Shown: positions 5,576-6,438 of the stretch, in pieces
How the letters are laid out: each line of letters begins with the position of its first letter
Position numbering within the stretch: position 1 is the stretch's first letter
Source: Pseudomonadota bacterium
Lineage (GTDB): Bacteria > Pseudomonadota > Gammaproteobacteria > Burkholderiales > Burkholderiaceae_D
Direction of reading: 5' to 3'
NCBI GenBank assembly: GCA_023409175.1
Contig: JAEYIG010000191.1
Coordinates: 1 to 6,438, forward strand
DNA length: 6,438 nt
Notes under the pieces: generated by a model
Seen by the model: only the letters and a program-made list of their open reading frames with translations
Database searches by the model: none
What the model was told of the DNA's origin: nothing
Position numbers and translations under genes: made by a program

Positions 5576-5778
5576 CGGGCGATATTCCCTGGGCAACGCT
5601 TCCCGATGGGGAGGAATGGATGCTTCGTCCTGTCCTTGAAGGCCTTTGCCGTTATGAAAGCCTCAAGGACGGGACGCTGGATCTTGCCGATCTGGCCCTG
5701 TTAAACGATGTATTGAATGCAAAGTCGGATAACGAAGCGTTGGCTTACAAAATGAGGGCAGAACAATATGACGAATGA
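5572..5778 (+). CDS. Short phage protein or C-terminal extension of the chaperone
   Basis: This 68-codon ORF lies in the -1 frame relative to the chaperone gene. Taken alone it would start at GTG 5572, overlapping the chaperone stop as GTGA, with no clear ribosome site. The product carries EEWMLRPVLEGLCRYESLKD (16-35), then a leucine- and aspartate-rich helix (DGTLDLADLALLNDVLN). I recall small phage proteins with this WxLRPVxxGLCxYESLxDGTL pattern (possibly the DUF6889 family) in the same position. It corresponds to the lambda T region and may exist mainly as the tail of a frameshift fusion. In that case about 13 residues upstream of the GTG (YAKARYFPRRSGE) would also be translated. It overlaps the tape-measure start by 11 bases. 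Confidence 0.65.
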   Translation: MTGDIPWATLPDGEEWMLRPVLEGLCRYESLKDGTLDLADLALLNDVLNAKSDNEALAYKMRAEQYDE

Positions 5779-6438
5779 AACTCGGATAGATTATCTTGCC
5801 TTGCTCAGGTATCAGATTGATGAAGCCAGCAAAAGACGTTTCGATGAATCCATCGCAGACTCGAAAAAACGTGTCGATTCTCTGGGGCAAAGCCTGAAAA
5901 CGGTTGGCGAGGCCATGAAGAAGGTGGGGGTGCAGGCGGCAGGCAGGCTCAATGCACTTCCTGCCGGGAACGCCGGAACAGGCATAAATATGCAATCTCT
6001 CGGGATGGATGGCAGTTATCAGCAGGTTTTGAATAACCTGGGTATCGATCTGGAGAGCTCGGCACAAAAGATGCAAGGTTTTTCGGCAGAATTCGATAAG
6101 CTGAAAGCGGTTGGCAATGGCGTCCTGATGGAACTGAACGGCCGGCTGGCTGATGATTTGGCTCCCTTGCTGGATGAGGCTAATGACGGGGTGGTGCAAC
6201 TGTCGGAGGCCTTTGCGGATCTTTCTCCGGAAACCCAGGACGTGATCAAACAGATCGGCGCTATGGGGCTTGGGGTTGTCAAGCTGCTGAACCTGTTGTC
6301 GTCTCTTAAAAAAGCGGCTTCGGTGTTGACGGGATCACCATTGACCGCTTTGGCGGGTTTGGCGGCAGGTTCTTTTCTTGCCGATGCCGCCATGACGAAA
6401 AAAAGGGCCGATTCGGTCATGGAAGCCAATACGGGTGG
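5768..6438 (+). CDS. Probable tail tape-measure protein, N-terminal part
   Basis: An open frame of 223 residues runs from ATG 5768 off the right edge. The N-terminus is charged and helical, with likely coiled coil from about 8 to 52 (LLRYQIDEASKRRFDESIAD onward). A second helical part follows at 94-165. A hydrophobic region comes next (GLGVVKLLNLLSSL at 167-180, LTALAGLAAGSFLADAA at 192-208). This order, at this place after the chaperone, is what tape-measure proteins show. They set tail length inside the tube and can act at the cell envelope during injection. GAGG (5754-5757) precedes the ATG by ten bases, and the gene overlaps the previous ORF. The ATG at 5775 in another frame meets a stop at once. 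Function is inferred from composition and synteny, and full length is not visible. Confidence 0.7.
   Translation, partial: MTNETRIDYLALLRYQIDEASKRRFDESIADSKKRVDSLGQSLKTVGEAMKKVGVQAAGRLNALPAGNAGTGINMQSLGMDGSYQQVLNNLGIDLESSAQKMQGFSAEFDKLKAVGNGVLMELNGRLADDLAPLLDEANDGVVQLSEAFADLSPETQDVIKQIGAMGLGVVKLLNLLSSLKKAASVLTGSPLTALAGLAAGSFLADAAMTKKRADSVMEANTG

Noticed and set aside
5663..6429. Reverse-strand ORFs of 136-178 codons opposite the tape-measure gene
   Set aside because: They are antisense to a tightly packed forward operon and lack ribosome sites or recognisable domains.
1..6438. CRISPR arrays, tRNA or rRNA genes, insertion sequences
   Set aside because: No regularly spaced repeats, cloverleaf-like segments, rRNA-like stretches or transposase with terminal repeats were seen in a read by eye.

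Overview
The window joins a chromosomal-looking segment (about 1-2400) to the start of a contractile-phage tail operon (about 2430-6438). The MdaB-type quinone reductase, a membrane protein of the FUSC family and base composition near 50% GC point to a Gram-negative proteobacterium. A moderate-GC betaproteobacterium (Oxalobacter-like) would fit, but that is an impression and was not tested.

Left part. An mdaB-like gene runs leftward off the window edge. A GNAT acetyltransferase gene diverges from it and faces a leftward gene for a compact FUSC-family membrane protein. The GNAT and FUSC genes end 32 bases apart on a shared AT-rich hairpin. These three genes look like ordinary host genes and have no evident link to the phage module.

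Junction (2166-2656). This gene-free stretch is densely structured. In order it holds a 12-bp perfect palindrome, a good sigma70-type promoter (CTGACC, 17 bp, TATAAT), a second -10-like GATAAT just after the expected start, a small hairpin, two tandem intrinsic terminators, a 7-bp-arm palindrome, and a strong GGAGG ahead of a TTG codon. A promoter, a short terminated leader and then late genes is the layout of lambda pR'-tR', so control by processive antitermination is a reasonable hypothesis.

Right part. Six rightward genes are tightly packed: a LIC_12616-type neck/tail-terminator protein, a DUF3383 sheath-like protein, a DUF3277 tube-like protein, a tail assembly chaperone, a short -1-frame ORF, and the N-terminus of a probable tape-measure protein. 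The chaperone and the short ORF can be joined by -1 frameshifting at either of two in-frame slippery heptamers, as in lambda G/GT. Together these genes would make the neck, sheath, tube and length ruler of a contractile tail.

No capsid, portal, terminase, integrase or tRNA gene lies upstream. The tail operon starts directly after host-like genes behind its own promoter and terminators. This could be a tailocin-like particle, a prophage with rearranged modules, or a decayed prophage. The sequence to the right of the window is needed to decide.
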